DNA of 64,000 bases from Oscarella lobularis (Eukaryota; Porifera; Homoscleromorpha; Homosclerophorida; Oscarellidae): NCBI RefSeq assembly GCF_947507565.1, contig NC_089177.1:2106648-2170647 (forward strand), read 5' to 3'. Of this stretch, positions 50,227-60,700 are shown piece after piece. Below the pieces are notes generated by a model. It did no database searches. It was not told the origin of the DNA and saw only the letters and a program-made list of their open reading frames with translations. A program made the translations under genes and the position numbers. The stretch's first letter is position 1. Each line of letters opens with the position of its first letter.

Positions 50227-50261
50227 CACGTGACTTACAGATCAACTTAGCGCGCCACGTG
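50227..50261 (-). promoter_or_regulatory. paired CACGTG boxes upstream of family copy at 50174
   Basis: CACGTG at 50227-50232 and 50256-50261, separated by a CTTACAGATCAACTTAGCGC-type spacer, as in the other copies. Confidence 0.6.
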
Positions 50262-50295
50262 CCATTATCTTAATTTCTAAAACACTATGGCTTTC

Positions 50296-50371
50296 CGCCT
50301 TTATTCGTCTTGTACCTACTCCTAAAATTGTTTCTGAGGTATTTTTCTTGAGTTTGATTTCTTCAGAGTAC
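50296..50371 (-). pseudogene. decayed DDX55 3'-end fragment
   Basis: Aligns with 55205-55272 but now has stops and substitutions. Positioned as at 48058-48127, just beyond the CACGTG pair. Confidence 0.75.
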
Positions 50372-50453
50372 AGTACGTCATTGGTTGATCGCGTGCTGAC
50401 GGTTAAAATATTAGAGCACTGTAATACGTGGTTGTCTCAAACGTACGTTATTG

Positions 50454-50905
50454 TCACATTGGGGGAAAAGCGCTCGGGGCTGCAGTGGCCTCGTTATAGG
50501 AAGGCGGAGCATTCATTCCAGCAGACCCTTGAGAAAATGTACTGGAATCCCGCATTTTCACATCGACACTCGGTTCTGCGGCAACAGAAGGATGCGGAGC
50601 AACTGGATATGCTGACGATGTAGAAGGCGCTGGAAGATAGGCAGTGACGGTAACGGTCGCTCCTGGAGGAGAGGATGTGTCCAAGGAAGGAGGTGGGGCA
50701 TCTTCTGACTGTGGCTGTTGCTGTTGCTGCTCGTTGCCTGCCTCGTCGCTTTGCTGACGCATTTTTGCTCGAATTCGACGAGCGTACATAATTCCCAAGG
50801 TGAATATGATGACTCCTATAGGCATAAGAACCCAGCCGGTGATGCGACAGTTTCGCTGTCGTTGGATATCTTCGACGAAAAGGCCATAATTACGAGGCTT
50901 CTCGA
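50454..50905 (-). pseudogene. 5'-truncated two-TM family copy
   Basis: Nearly identical to 53435-53930: TM2 (RITGWVLMPIGVIIFTLGIM), the Gln-rich stretch, SAYPVAPHP, and the end PPSYNEATAAPSAFPPM are intact, but homology stops abruptly near 50905, removing the start, His-rich region and TM1. Recent partial duplicate. Confidence 0.8.
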
Positions 50906-51000
50906 AGTAGTCCTGAATCCGAACAAGGTAGAGGGGTCGAGCGAGCTGATGAAATATTGCTCCTACCTAAAAGCAGCTCCTGAGTTACTTTTTGCTTCCG

Positions 51001-51446
51001 GATGAGCAGTGGCCTCGTCATAGGAAGGCAGAGCATACATTCCGGCAGCCCTTGAGAAAATTTACTGAATCCCACATTTTTCCATCAACACTCGGTTCTG
51101 TAGCAAAAAGAGGACAGGAAGCAACTGGATATGCTGATGATGCAGAAGGCGTCGCGGAGGATAGGGAGCCGGAGGATAGGGTGTGTCTAAGGAAGGAGGT
51201 GGATAAGATTGGTGGTGACCCTATAGGGATAAGAACCCAGCCGACGATGCCATAGAGGAAACGGCGCGGCGCGTTCAAGCGCTAGAACCAGTAGCACTCG
51301 TCGTTTCGGAAGCGCCATCGTGCACCGCCTGAGAGCTGGGTCGGCATCCCCATCGCGGACTTCACCGCGTACCGCCCCCACCGCCACCGTCCTCTCCCCA
51401 CGGAGGTCTCTGCTCTGCGTCCGCCGCGACGACCTCCGACGCCCAT
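51001..51446 (-). pseudogene. decayed family copy lacking membrane segments (B)
   Basis: Near-identical partner of 48196-48680, including the same deletion of the membrane region, so the deletion came first and the duplication later. Confidence 0.78.
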
Positions 51447-51711
51447 GATGTCGCGCACAGACTGTCAGCGTATAGCTAGCGTGCGTTGCTGCAGAATGCG
51501 CACGATGAATCACGAGGTTTGACTCACGTATCAAATTAATTAATCATTATTCTCCACCTTCTGAATCTCTCGCCCTAATTCTGAAATATGACTAATGACA
51601 CAATGACAGCATAGATATGCGTTATTAGTCTCGTGCAAACTTGAAAGACAATGGCATGTGTAAAGAATGAGTGTCCTAAATGTTATTGCATGCGCTGGTG
51701 GCTGAACCATA

Positions 51712-52152
51712 CTAGAAGGAGCCGTAGGAGCAACCGGAAGCGCCACCAGCAGACCCTTGAGAAGCTCCGTCGGGATCCATCGTATTGACATCATTGCTTG
51801 ACGGATTAGCGTTAGAATATATACAGCAACATCCGATAAGCAAGACTAAGACCCCTATCACGGACAGAACCCAGCCGATGGTACGAAAGATTTTCAGCCG
51901 CTGTAGTTTGTCTTTGTACAAAGCTGATTCCTTGGGAAAAGAAGGCTTGTCCACGTAGCCGACAACGATCAGAATAACTCCGACGAGGGTGAGGAGAATT
52001 ATAACGCAAATGATAGGGCCTTTGCGGTAGAGACAGATCTGGTGGTCATCGGATTCATTCTTGGCTGATTCCTTGCGCTCCTCTGCTGAGTCTTCACGGC
52101 AGTCTGTCTTCGAGTCATCCTGATTCTCACCGCCACGGCTTTCGACGTCCAT
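51712..52152 (-). CDS. two-TM tandem family member with acidic N-terminus
   Basis: 146 residues from ATG 52152 (MDVESRGGENQDD). The His-rich region is replaced by an acidic, charged one (CREDSAEERKESAKNESDD). TM1 PIICVIILLTLVGVILIVVG, linker YVDKPSFPKESALYKDKLQRLK, TM2 RTIGWVLSVIGVLVLLIGCC. Tail short, ending SQGSAGGASGCSYGSF. Confidence 0.75.
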   Translation of the reverse strand: MDVESRGGENQDDSKTDCREDSAEERKESAKNESDDHQICLYRKGPIICVIILLTLVGVILIVVGYVDKPSFPKESALYKDKLQRLKIFRTIGWVLSVIGVLVLLIGCCCIYSNANPSSNDVNTMDPDGASQGSAGGASGCSYGSF

Positions 52153-52210
52153 GTCGTTTACTTTTTTGGTTTCTTTTAGTCAACTGTCGATGACGCAACT
52201 TGAGAACGCA

Positions 52211-52245
52211 CACGTGACGTACAGATCCAATAAACGCTCCACGTG
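52211..52245 (-). promoter_or_regulatory. paired CACGTG boxes upstream of family copy at 52152
   Basis: CACGTG at 52211-52216 and 52240-52245, same spacing as at 50227 and 47999. Confidence 0.6.
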
Positions 52246-52478
52246 ACATTATCTACATTCCCTACATCTCTCCGCCTTTATTCGTCTAACACATTGAACA
52301 GCTTCTTTACTCGTTTTTCTTCTGGCGCCGTCATTCAAAATAAGGAAGAACTGAAATAGCTAGCTCCAACCTTTCTAGCACAAACGACACAAGATGAGGT
52401 ACAACAGTCACAAGTGGTTGATTACGTGTCGGAGCTTAAAAATGTACAATAATAGATAGTTGCCTCAAACAAATGTTA

Positions 52479-53179
52479 CTATTCCATTGGAGGCGCGCTT
52501 GGGTCAGTGCTTAGTGTCGGAAAAGTAGCGGCGGCGTCATAGGAAGGCGGATCCATTCCAGCAGACCCTTGAGGAAATTCGCTGGGATCCACATCACCGC
52601 TCGCCTGATACAGATGGATAAGGAGTGACTGGATAAGCTGATGATGTAGGTGCCGGATCCTATCACCGCTCGGCCGGTTCTGCGGGCGGATACGCCTCAG
52701 CAGGACGATAAAGAGTAATTGGATAAGCTGATGTACTAGTAGGTACCGGAGGAAAGGATGTGCCCAAGGAAGGAGGGGGAGGATGTGAGGCTGGACGAGA
52801 TTGAACACGATCCCTACAGGCAATAGAACAAAGCCGACGATTCGACAGATTTTCAGTTGCAATTCCACGTCTTCGTCGTCGTCGCCGTAGAAAGGTGACC
52901 CCTTGGAAAAAGATTCGGAAGGCTTGCTGAAGTACGTAGCTGACCATGAGAATGAACCCAACGAGGGTGAAGAGAACGCCGAAAATTAATGATGGAAGGA
53001 ATGGCGCAGCACGTTCCATTGCCGCCATAGCCGTAGCTGCTGTGATACTGATAGTAGCGATAAACGGGATAGCCGACGTTCCGGTTGAGATGATGACGAT
53101 GATGAGGCAGGCCGCCGTGAAGATGACCGTGGTATAGTCCACCACCTCTGTGTCCGCCGCGACGACCTTCGACGTCCAT
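52479..53179 (-). pseudogene. multiply frameshifted two-TM family copy
   Basis: MDVEGRRGGHRGGGLYHGHLHGG at 53179 and a His/Tyr-rich region are readable, but TM1 (SLIFGVLFTLVGFIL), the linker and TM2 (KICRIVGFVLLPVGIVF) lie in different frames, and the C-terminal FPQGSAGMDPPSYDAAATFP again in frame at 52479. Probable pseudogene. Confidence 0.72.
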
Positions 53180-53315
53180 GTCGTTTAGTTAATTGGTTTC
53201 GTCTAGTCAGCGCATATGAATTTGTTGCGGAGAATTGAGATTCTCACGCGTGGCTTTACAGATCAAATTAGCGCGTCACGTGCCATTATCTAAATTTCTA
53301 AAACATGATGGCTTT

Positions 53316-53388
53316 CCACTTTTATTTGTCTCGTACCTAATTCTAAAATTGTTTCTGAGGTATTTTTCTTGAGTTCAATTTCTTCAGA
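53316..53388 (-). pseudogene. decayed DDX55 3'-end fragment
   Basis: Similar to 50296-50371 and to the true DDX55 end. It follows a CACGTG box at 53277-53282. Confidence 0.75.
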
Positions 53389-53434
53389 GTTCATTGGTCG
53401 ATCGCGTGCTGAGTGAAGTCTAAAGGTTAAAATA

Positions 53435-54157
53435 TTAGAGTACTGTAATACATAGTTGTCTCAAGCGTACGTTATTGTCACATTGGGGAAAAGCGCTTGG
53501 GGCTGTAGTGGCCTCGTTATAGGAAGGCGGAGCATTCATTCCAGCAGACCCTTGAGAAATTTTACTAGGATCACACATTTTCAAATCAGCACTCGGTTCT
53601 GTGGCAACAGGAGGATACGGAGCAACTGGATATGCTGATGATGTAGAAGGCGCTGGAAGATAGGCAGTGACGGTAACGGTCGCTCCTGGAGGAGAGGATG
53701 TGTCCAAGGAAGGAGGTGGAGCATCTTCTGACTGTGGCCGTTGCTGTTGCTGCTCATTGCCTGCCTCAACGCTTTGCTGACGCATTTTTGCTCGAATTCG
53801 ACGAGCGTACATAACTCCCAAGGTGAATACGATGACTCCTATAGGCATAAGAACCCAGCCGGTGATGCGACAGTTTCGCTGTCGTTGGATATCTTCGACG
53901 AAAAGGCCATAATTACGAGGCTTCTCGAAGTAGCCGACCATGACCAGAATAAACCCGATCAGGGTGATCAGAACGCCTAAAAAGATAGGGAGAACGGCGC
54001 GGCGTGTTCCAGTGTCGCAATCGATAGGCCTAGAACAGTCCGTCGTTGCGGGAGCGCCGACGTCAACCCTGGAACCGAAGTGGAAATGGTGGTGGTGGTG
54101 GTGAATGCCGTGATGGTGATCATGATGTAGGCTACCAGCTGTGCGTTCGAAGTCCAT
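53435..54157 (-). CDS. two-TM His-rich family member (intact)
   Basis: 240 residues from ATG 54157 (MDFERTAG). His-rich N-terminus (HHDHHHGIHHHHHHFHFG), TM1 AVLPIFLGVLITLIGFILVM, linker VGYFEKPRNYGLFVEDIQRQ, TM2 RITGWVLMPIGVIVFTLGVM, Gln-rich stretch, then PPSYNEATTAPSAFPQ. Compared with the truncated copy at 50454 the C-terminus reads through for about 15 residues after FPQ, suggesting a recent one-base change. Confidence 0.78.
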   Translation of the reverse strand: MDFERTAGSLHHDHHHGIHHHHHHFHFGSRVDVGAPATTDCSRPIDCDTGTRRAVLPIFLGVLITLIGFILVMVGYFEKPRNYGLFVEDIQRQRNCRITGWVLMPIGVIVFTLGVMYARRIRAKMRQQSVEAGNEQQQQRPQSEDAPPPSLDTSSPPGATVTVTAYLPAPSTSSAYPVAPYPPVATEPSADLKMCDPSKISQGSAGMNAPPSYNEATTAPSAFPQCDNNVRLRQLCITVL

Positions 54158-54459
54158 GATATCGCTTGTTTTGTTCTGTAGCACATACTGTAAAGCCAGT
54201 TGTTGTAAAGCCAGAGATATAAGAGCTCTAGAATTAGCGTGCGTTGCTGCAGCATGACGCACTCACATCTGGACTCATGAGCTGGACTCATGCAGTCGGC
54301 CATCTGGTCACATCTAGACTGAACTCCTTTATTACAGTAGTATCGGTACATTAGTCACGTGCAAAGTGCCGATCCGTGGTTAATTAAACAAATATGTAAC
54401 GGTTGTCTCACTTCCAACGTTATGACATAGGAGAAGCGCTAGGCTAGCGCTTGGTCTTC

Positions 54460-55102
54460 TAAAGAAGCAACGTCGTCATGGAAAGGTAGAGCATCCATTT
54501 CAGCAGTTTGAGGAATGCCACTGAAATCCTCCATTTCCACATCACCGCTCACTTCTGCAGACGCATGCACCTCAAAAGGAGGATAAAGAGTGACTGGATA
54601 AGTTGATGATGTAGGTGCCGGAAGAAAGGATGTGTGTTGTGGAAGGAGGAGGAGGACCTAAGGCTTGACAAGATTGAACCGGTCGCTGCTCGACGCTTCG
54701 CTGACGCAATGGTGCCGGAGTGCAACAAACGAAAATTCCGAAGGTAAGCAAGATGAGCCCTAGAGGGAATAAAACCCAGCCAACAATGCGATAGATTTGC
54801 ACTCGTTCGACTCCATTTGACTCCTCGAGAAAAAAGGCTTGTGGAAGTAGCCAATCATGATCAGAATAAACCCGACGAGGGAGAGCTGAATGCCGAAAGC
54901 AATGGCGACAGCACGTTCCATTGCAACAATGACAATGGCAGCTCGTCGCTACGTGAACGGGAGCGTCGACGTGAGCCCTGGGACCATCGTGGCGGCGATG
55001 ATGATAAGACGGACCGGGGAGACGACGAACACGCTGATGGTGGATGTCGCGATGATTTCGGTTATCAACTCGGCGTTGACCGCGACGACCTTCAATGCTC
55101 AT
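54460..55102 (-). pseudogene. family copy next to DDX55, TM1 frameshifted
   Basis: MSIEGRRGQRR at 55102 and TM2 (YRIVGWVLFPLGLILLTFGIF) share one frame, but TM1 (AVAIAFGIQLSLVGFILIM) lies in another, so two compensating shifts scramble the first membrane segment. The end in this frame is near 54572; the C-terminal remnant extends to about 54460. A single CACGTG (55140-55145) precedes it; the second is mutated. Confidence 0.65.
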
Positions 55103-55204
55103 GTCGTTTCAGTAAAGTATTTGCCTGTCTGATTGAGGACACGTGGCCTACAGATCAAATTAACGCGTCGGGTGCTTTTACCTAAATTTCTACATGACGT
55201 TTCT

Positions 55205-56989
55205 TTATTCGTCTCGTATCAAATTCTCAAATTGTTCCTGAGTTATCTTTTTTGACTTTAGTTTCTTCAGGAGTCGAGCTTCCTTTGACAAGTCGGCTAA
55301 TTCTTTGTCTCCAAACACGTGGTGACCAGCTTTCTTTACTTGTTTCGTTTCTTTCTTTTCGATCCTTTTCGCTCTCGCCGCCTTCCTCTTTTTCTTCTCT
55401 GACCAAGGAGTAGTGCCGCTCGTAACTTTCCGTCGCTTTCCTTTCACTATAGCCCCCTCTTCGTCCTCGTCTCTCTTCCTCTTCTTCTCTATCCTCTGCT
55501 TCTCCCTTATTTTATCTTTGAACGGAATCGCCTCGACGTCCAAGTCTGCTTCGACAAAACCTTCAATAGCGCGTCCCTTCAGCTCCGGCATTCGAGGCAT
55601 TTTCAGCAGCCCAAATCCCATTGCCAACCGTCCAAGGTCAAGTTCCTTTAGACTAAATATCAGCTGACACTCATGCTTAGCATACGACTGCACAAATGAC
55701 ACAAAGGCCCGAACTCCTTTCTCAACGAGAGCTCGATCTCGACTGGCAAGCGTACGCACCCTTGCAGTGATACAGTCTTCGCCGACCGAAGAAGCATCAC
55801 TAAACCTCTCAAGAGGAGCCTTCTGATTGATACTCAAAAACTCAACGTACGTCTCTTCATTAAGATGAAGCAGCAGCAAAGCGTTGCCCTGGTTACCAAT
55901 TCTCGCAGTTCGCCCGCATCGATGCACGAACGCCGAAGCATTGCTGGGAGGATCATACTGAACGACCCAATTGACTCCCGGTATATCGACACCGCGTCCC
56001 ATGACGTCAGTACAGAGAAGAATCCCCGTCTGATTACGTCGAAACTCGCTAAAAATTCTCATACGTCTCGATTTCATTTTCCCGTGTATAGCCAGTATGT
56101 TATCGAGCTTCAGAACAGAATTGAGAAGCGTCGAGAAATAGTCGACGCACGCACACGTGCTGAAAAATATCATCACTTTCTCCCTCGTCCGTTTCCTCAA
56201 AAACCCGACCAAATACGAAAATTTCTCATCGGCATCACAGACGCGGTAGAAATTTCTCAGCGACGCGGGCGTACTCCGCGGCGCAACGGGTAACGACGAC
56301 GACGAGGAAGCAGCGCTCTTTTCGCGCACTTGCACGCGAACGGGATTTCGCAGTCCGGCTCGTATGAGCGACTCCATCTCGCTCGTCTGCGTCGCCGAAA
56401 AGAGGCCCGTGCGTCGCTGTTTCGGCAAGAAGCCGAGTATGGCGTTGACGCACGTCTCGAAGCCCAAATCGAGAAGCCGATCGGCTTCGTCGAGAACGAG
56501 AACTTGCAGCGCTTTGATTCGCGTCGCGACGAGCGACGATTTCGTTAGGATGTCTTCCAATCGGCCGGGCGTCGCGACGAGGACGAGAGCGCCGCGCTGG
56601 CGTCGGAGCGACGCTAGATCGGTCGACGCGTCGCCGACGCCGCCGACGGTTAGAAGGGATTTGAGCGAGGGGGTTTCGGCGAGGAAGTCTTGGAGGACTT
56701 CGTGCGTTTGCGTTGCTAGTTCGCGCGTCGGGGATATGACGACGGCGCCGATGTCGGTCGGTTTGAGCGGCGGGTCGCACTGGCGCGTGAGAATTTCGAC
56801 GAGGGGGACGAGAAATGCGAGCGTTTTGCCTGAACCCGTTACGGCTTCGGCAACGACGTCCTTGTGCGAGAGGAGAAGAGGAATGCAGGCCGACTGAACC
56901 GGTGTCATGCCGCGGAAACCCAGTTTTTCGATTGTTTGAAGAACGGGAGCGGAGAGAGAAGGACGAATCGTGTTCCACGGAACGGCCAT
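55205..56989 (-). CDS. DDX55: DEAD-box RNA helicase DDX55/Spb4
   Basis: Single exon, 594 residues, from ATG 56989 (MAVPWNTIRPSLSAPV). Q-motif GFRGMTPVQSACIP, motif I AVTGSGKT, Ia PTRELA, Ib ATPGR, II DEAD, III SAT, IV MIFFSTC, V TDVMGRGVDIP, VI HRCGRTAR are intact, followed by the DUF4217 domain (AFVSFVQSYAKHECQLIF) and a Lys-rich tail. It acts in 60S ribosome assembly in the nucleolus. Length agrees with the family. Its 3' end has been copied into the adjacent tandem array. Confidence 0.96.
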   Translation of the reverse strand: MAVPWNTIRPSLSAPVLQTIEKLGFRGMTPVQSACIPLLLSHKDVVAEAVTGSGKTLAFLVPLVEILTRQCDPPLKPTDIGAVVISPTRELATQTHEVLQDFLAETPSLKSLLTVGGVGDASTDLASLRRQRGALVLVATPGRLEDILTKSSLVATRIKALQVLVLDEADRLLDLGFETCVNAILGFLPKQRRTGLFSATQTSEMESLIRAGLRNPVRVQVREKSAASSSSSLPVAPRSTPASLRNFYRVCDADEKFSYLVGFLRKRTREKVMIFFSTCACVDYFSTLLNSVLKLDNILAIHGKMKSRRMRIFSEFRRNQTGILLCTDVMGRGVDIPGVNWVVQYDPPSNASAFVHRCGRTARIGNQGNALLLLHLNEETYVEFLSINQKAPLERFSDASSVGEDCITARVRTLASRDRALVEKGVRAFVSFVQSYAKHECQLIFSLKELDLGRLAMGFGLLKMPRMPELKGRAIEGFVEADLDVEAIPFKDKIREKQRIEKKRKRDEDEEGAIVKGKRRKVTSGTTPWSEKKKRKAARAKRIEKKETKQVKKAGHHVFGDKELADLSKEARLLKKLKSKKITQEQFENLIRDE

Positions 56990-57169
56990 CTTTCTTGATC
57001 CGGGAGTTGTACTCTAGAAAAAAAACACGTGTCTTAAACTTTTGAAATTATTTATTTTCTTATGTTAGGAGATAGAGCACTGCACGACCGATAATCAGTG
57101 GTGCCAGCGGCTCTGCATTGAAATACTTCGCTTTCTTTCTTTTGACATTATTATTTTCCCCTGTGGGGA

Positions 57170-57357
57170 ATGCACCGGTCTCGGAGGAAGTGCAAGACCG
57201 AGACGATGCGCGAGAGAGGCGCAGCAAGCTGCCTTCCTCATCTCTATTTCCAAAGATAGGTTAATCTTTCGGAAGCCGGGCGTGCCCGGCATCTCAGAGA
57301 TTAAACTGAGAAGAACAGATACTACACTTGATCTTAGCCAAAAGGCCGAGAAGCGAT
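57170..57357 (-). ncRNA. U2 spliceosomal snRNA
   Basis: On the minus strand the 5' end ATCGCTTCTCGGCCTTTTGG, then CTAAGATCAAGTGTAGTATC, is the near-invariant U2 start, with the branch-point-pairing GTAGTA. A stem-loop IIa-like region, an Sm-like site (ATCTTTGG) and the 3' hairpin with GGTGCATT follow. Length about 188 nt; the 3' end is approximate. U2 pairs with intron branch points in the major spliceosome. Confidence 0.95.
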
Positions 57358-57756
57358 AAGATATGCGGCGTTTCTCACTGATTATATACCTTTGATACGG
57401 ATACTCTAATTGTTGGGAGCGGCGCACGAAAACAATCCTATTGCCGCCGCGCAGGCACACGACTCTATTTATACTTTTCTGCGCTCAACCTTTTGTGTTT
57501 TACTCTCTATTTAGCTACGTCAAAGTCTAGCTGTGCAATTAACGTACCTCGTTCCGCGTGACAATTGATATCTATGGCGTTAGAACACCGTGACTAAGCG
57601 CTCTTTCTCGCTTTCGTTCGTTCCACGGAATAGGCTTGTGCCTGCAGACACGCTAGGGAAGAATTTTATAGCGCATCACGCATGTGACGGTCACTAATGG
57701 TTAATTAATTAAATAAATAAAGAACTTTATATACAAATACCCACACGCCTTAGTGA
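57358..57756. promoter_or_regulatory. U2 snRNA upstream region
   Basis: No coding exon recognised. It should contain the snRNA promoter; no proximal element could be named confidently. A TATAAATAG motif on the minus strand lies near 57468. Confidence 0.35.
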
Positions 57757-60700
57757 CTACTGTACAACGCAGCTCTTGCTTCCCTGCACATCATTTGAAC
57801 TACCAAAACTGTTTTCACTTGAAGGCCTTGCTGATATCATCTTGTGGAAAGGGAAGAAGACTCGCATAAGCTAACATAAGCTCATTGTAGCTCCATCTGA
57901 ATGACGTACCTGTCTAAGAAGTTTTGCACGCACTCTGAACTTTGATCCAGTGTTGTATAGCACTGCACTTATAGCTTTGTAGAATTCATTGAAGTCTTGG
58001 TCTTCCGCAGCTTTATCTCCCCAAGCCTTGACCATTTCCTAAACAATAAGTTGACTGCAATTCACATTAGTCTGAGAATGCAGACCGACTTTTAGTCTCT
58101 CTTCCTTCTGTCTTAGATAAGCCACGCGTCTCTTTAGCATTTGATTTTCCATTCTAATCTGCCCTGTTTCAGCGTCGGAGGACGAACTCAGAGACGAGCA
58201 GCGACTAGTCAAAGCAGGAACGAAAGCATCATCGTGCTTTAGTCGTTCTATTTGTTTCAATTCCTACACAGGGATGTGACATATTGGGTGACGCTACAGA
58301 AAACACGTTTGCCACCTTTGTCGTCAGTTTCTCAAATTTCTGACTGGACGAGTCGTCTACTTGAACGCCGTACACGCATACGGATATCGAGTTTGATGTG
58401 AAGTACTCAATATCGGCGGCAGTCATTTTTTTAATAGTGAACGTCTGCGAGTGCTTGAACTCCGGCGAGAGCGTTCCTTTGACCAGCTGCGTCTCAACGT
58501 CACCGTCATAGCCGCGAGCAGTGTATTTGCATCGGATTCCTCGGGAGTACTTTGTCCTCGTAATTTCGGCGGACGTAATAGTAACCTAGAAAGATGTCAT
58601 TTTCCCCCGTGCAAAAACACTGCATTTCTTCCGACATTATAATAAAATGGCTTTCCTAGAAGCTCCGCCGAATCTTCGACATACGCGTCGTCATCAAGGC
58701 GCTTTCCCTCTCTGTTCGTTGGATAGACTTGAAACAGTAGGTGTCCTTCGTTCTCGCCCTAACGATGAAATTAATTAAGCGGCTCTATATGATTTGTCAA
58801 TTAGTGTGGCTTACTTTGTAGTTTGTTATTGCCGCTGAATCCTCAAAATCAAGTGCATAGGCAAGACTTTCTAAAAACACATTTGACGTCCCGATTAGTA
58901 CGTCTTCAACGGGGTCCCAAAAGGGATCTTCTTCTTTTTTGATAGTTGCAACGTCGCTTGGATTCTCCAAGAACCGTTGATAAAGATCCTACTCTAACTT
59001 TGATGATATGTTTGTATGTTGTACATGCATTGCTTCCTTGCCTGCATGACGTATCGCCTGTTTGTAAATTTTCCTCGTTCCCATAGCCAGGTGTTTTCGT
59101 TGAGAAGATTCGTCATTTTGACTAAAACCCTGAAAACGGCCATCAAAGAACGCTATACGTCTGAGCAATAAATACTTTGGCTTCCTGGTTCTCGCTAGTC
59201 CCGCTTGGGAAGGCGACAACATCACCACTTCAAACAATCTATAAGCAAATTGGCATGAATCCCGGGAGCAACATAGCTTCTAAATATCTCACCTGTGCTT
59301 GTTCATTTCTTCACTGATTGCGTTAGCTTCATTTACAAGAGGAAGCAGTTCAACAATTTGCTCTTGAACCAACAACTGATCTGTTAGTATTCAAAGTTCA
59401 GTTCAATCAAGTGAATTCCCAAATTGACCGCCCTGTACCGTTTGACATCGACGATCCAGCTTTGGCATGAAATCCGCGCGCTTCTGCAATCTCCTTTTGA
59501 GCAAATTCCCACGTGATATTCGCTTCAACAACGGACCCATCGCGAGCCACAGCCTTTTGGGGATTTTTGAAAACGTACATATGACTTGATCCTAGTCAAA
59601 GAAACTTAGCAACAGCTATTGAGCAATGAAAGTTGAACACAAACCAAAAACGATTCTGTCCAAGTGACAGAGAACGCGTTCTCCTCCGAGGGGTGCCCCA
59701 TTGATAAGCGTTTTCGCATTCTGACACGATTTGATGGTCACTTCAACGCCCAACACAGAAATAACTGCATGGTCAGCTTCAATACTACATACAAAATTTG
59801 TTTTTATGTGAGCCAATAAATCACTCTGCCTGTACGTACTTCAATCCGGTGAATGGCAAATCAGGATTAGAGTTTGCAGTTTTCTTTCCAACACTCGTTT
59901 TACCTGGATATTAATTAATTAAATGACTTAGTCAAATGCGCGGTGAATTTATAGTTGAATAATACCTTTCTTGAGTATGTGCACAATGACGCCTGAAAGA
60001 AGAGGATCTTCGTTCAAGTTCACGAGTTGGGGCTCGGTTTCTTTCATGCGCTTCGTTTTCAGTGTCTCTGCTTCATCGGCAGCAGACTCGTCTTGAGTGT
60101 GCTTTAGCTACACGTAAGCAGATGCAAGGCAAACAGTATGGTCTCTCATACACTTGGTCAACCTTCTCATCCCAACTAGTTTGTATGTCGCCTAAAGTAT
60201 CCAAATTTGCCTCGAGCTGAGCGCGAATTTCGTCTTCCATTTCCCGTCTCATTTTCTTCTTTTCTGCAGACAGGCGTGGGTGGTGGCTATTCCTATACGA
60301 TCCCAAGTACATATAGTGTGGAGTTTCTTACCTTCTTCAGTGAGTCCAACTTTCACCGTTGTTACTGTGCCACTTCCTAATTGACCCTTTAGCCGCTCGT
60401 TCTCTTCTCGCAGTTCACGTATCAACTTATCAAGAGGATTTTCGTTCACCACGGCTCTTGTTTTGATCTTCTTAGCACGATCAGCATACCTAAATCGTTA
60501 TTATATAATGTAGTGCATTTACTAGTTTAGTTTGGAGTTCTACCTGAGAGTGCTCAACGTTTCGCTATAGTTAATGTCAGCTGGAGACAACGCTGCTATC
60601 ATCACGGTCTTGCTGTGATTAATTAAAATACAATCAGTAACTTTGCCCTCACACTGTGACTGACCTATTTCCTCCTAATGCATTTTGCAGTAGTTTTGTC

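Noticed and set aside
56235-56978. 247-codon frame overlapping DDX55
   Set aside because: Arg-rich shifted-frame shadow of DDX55, whose own frame has all helicase motifs.
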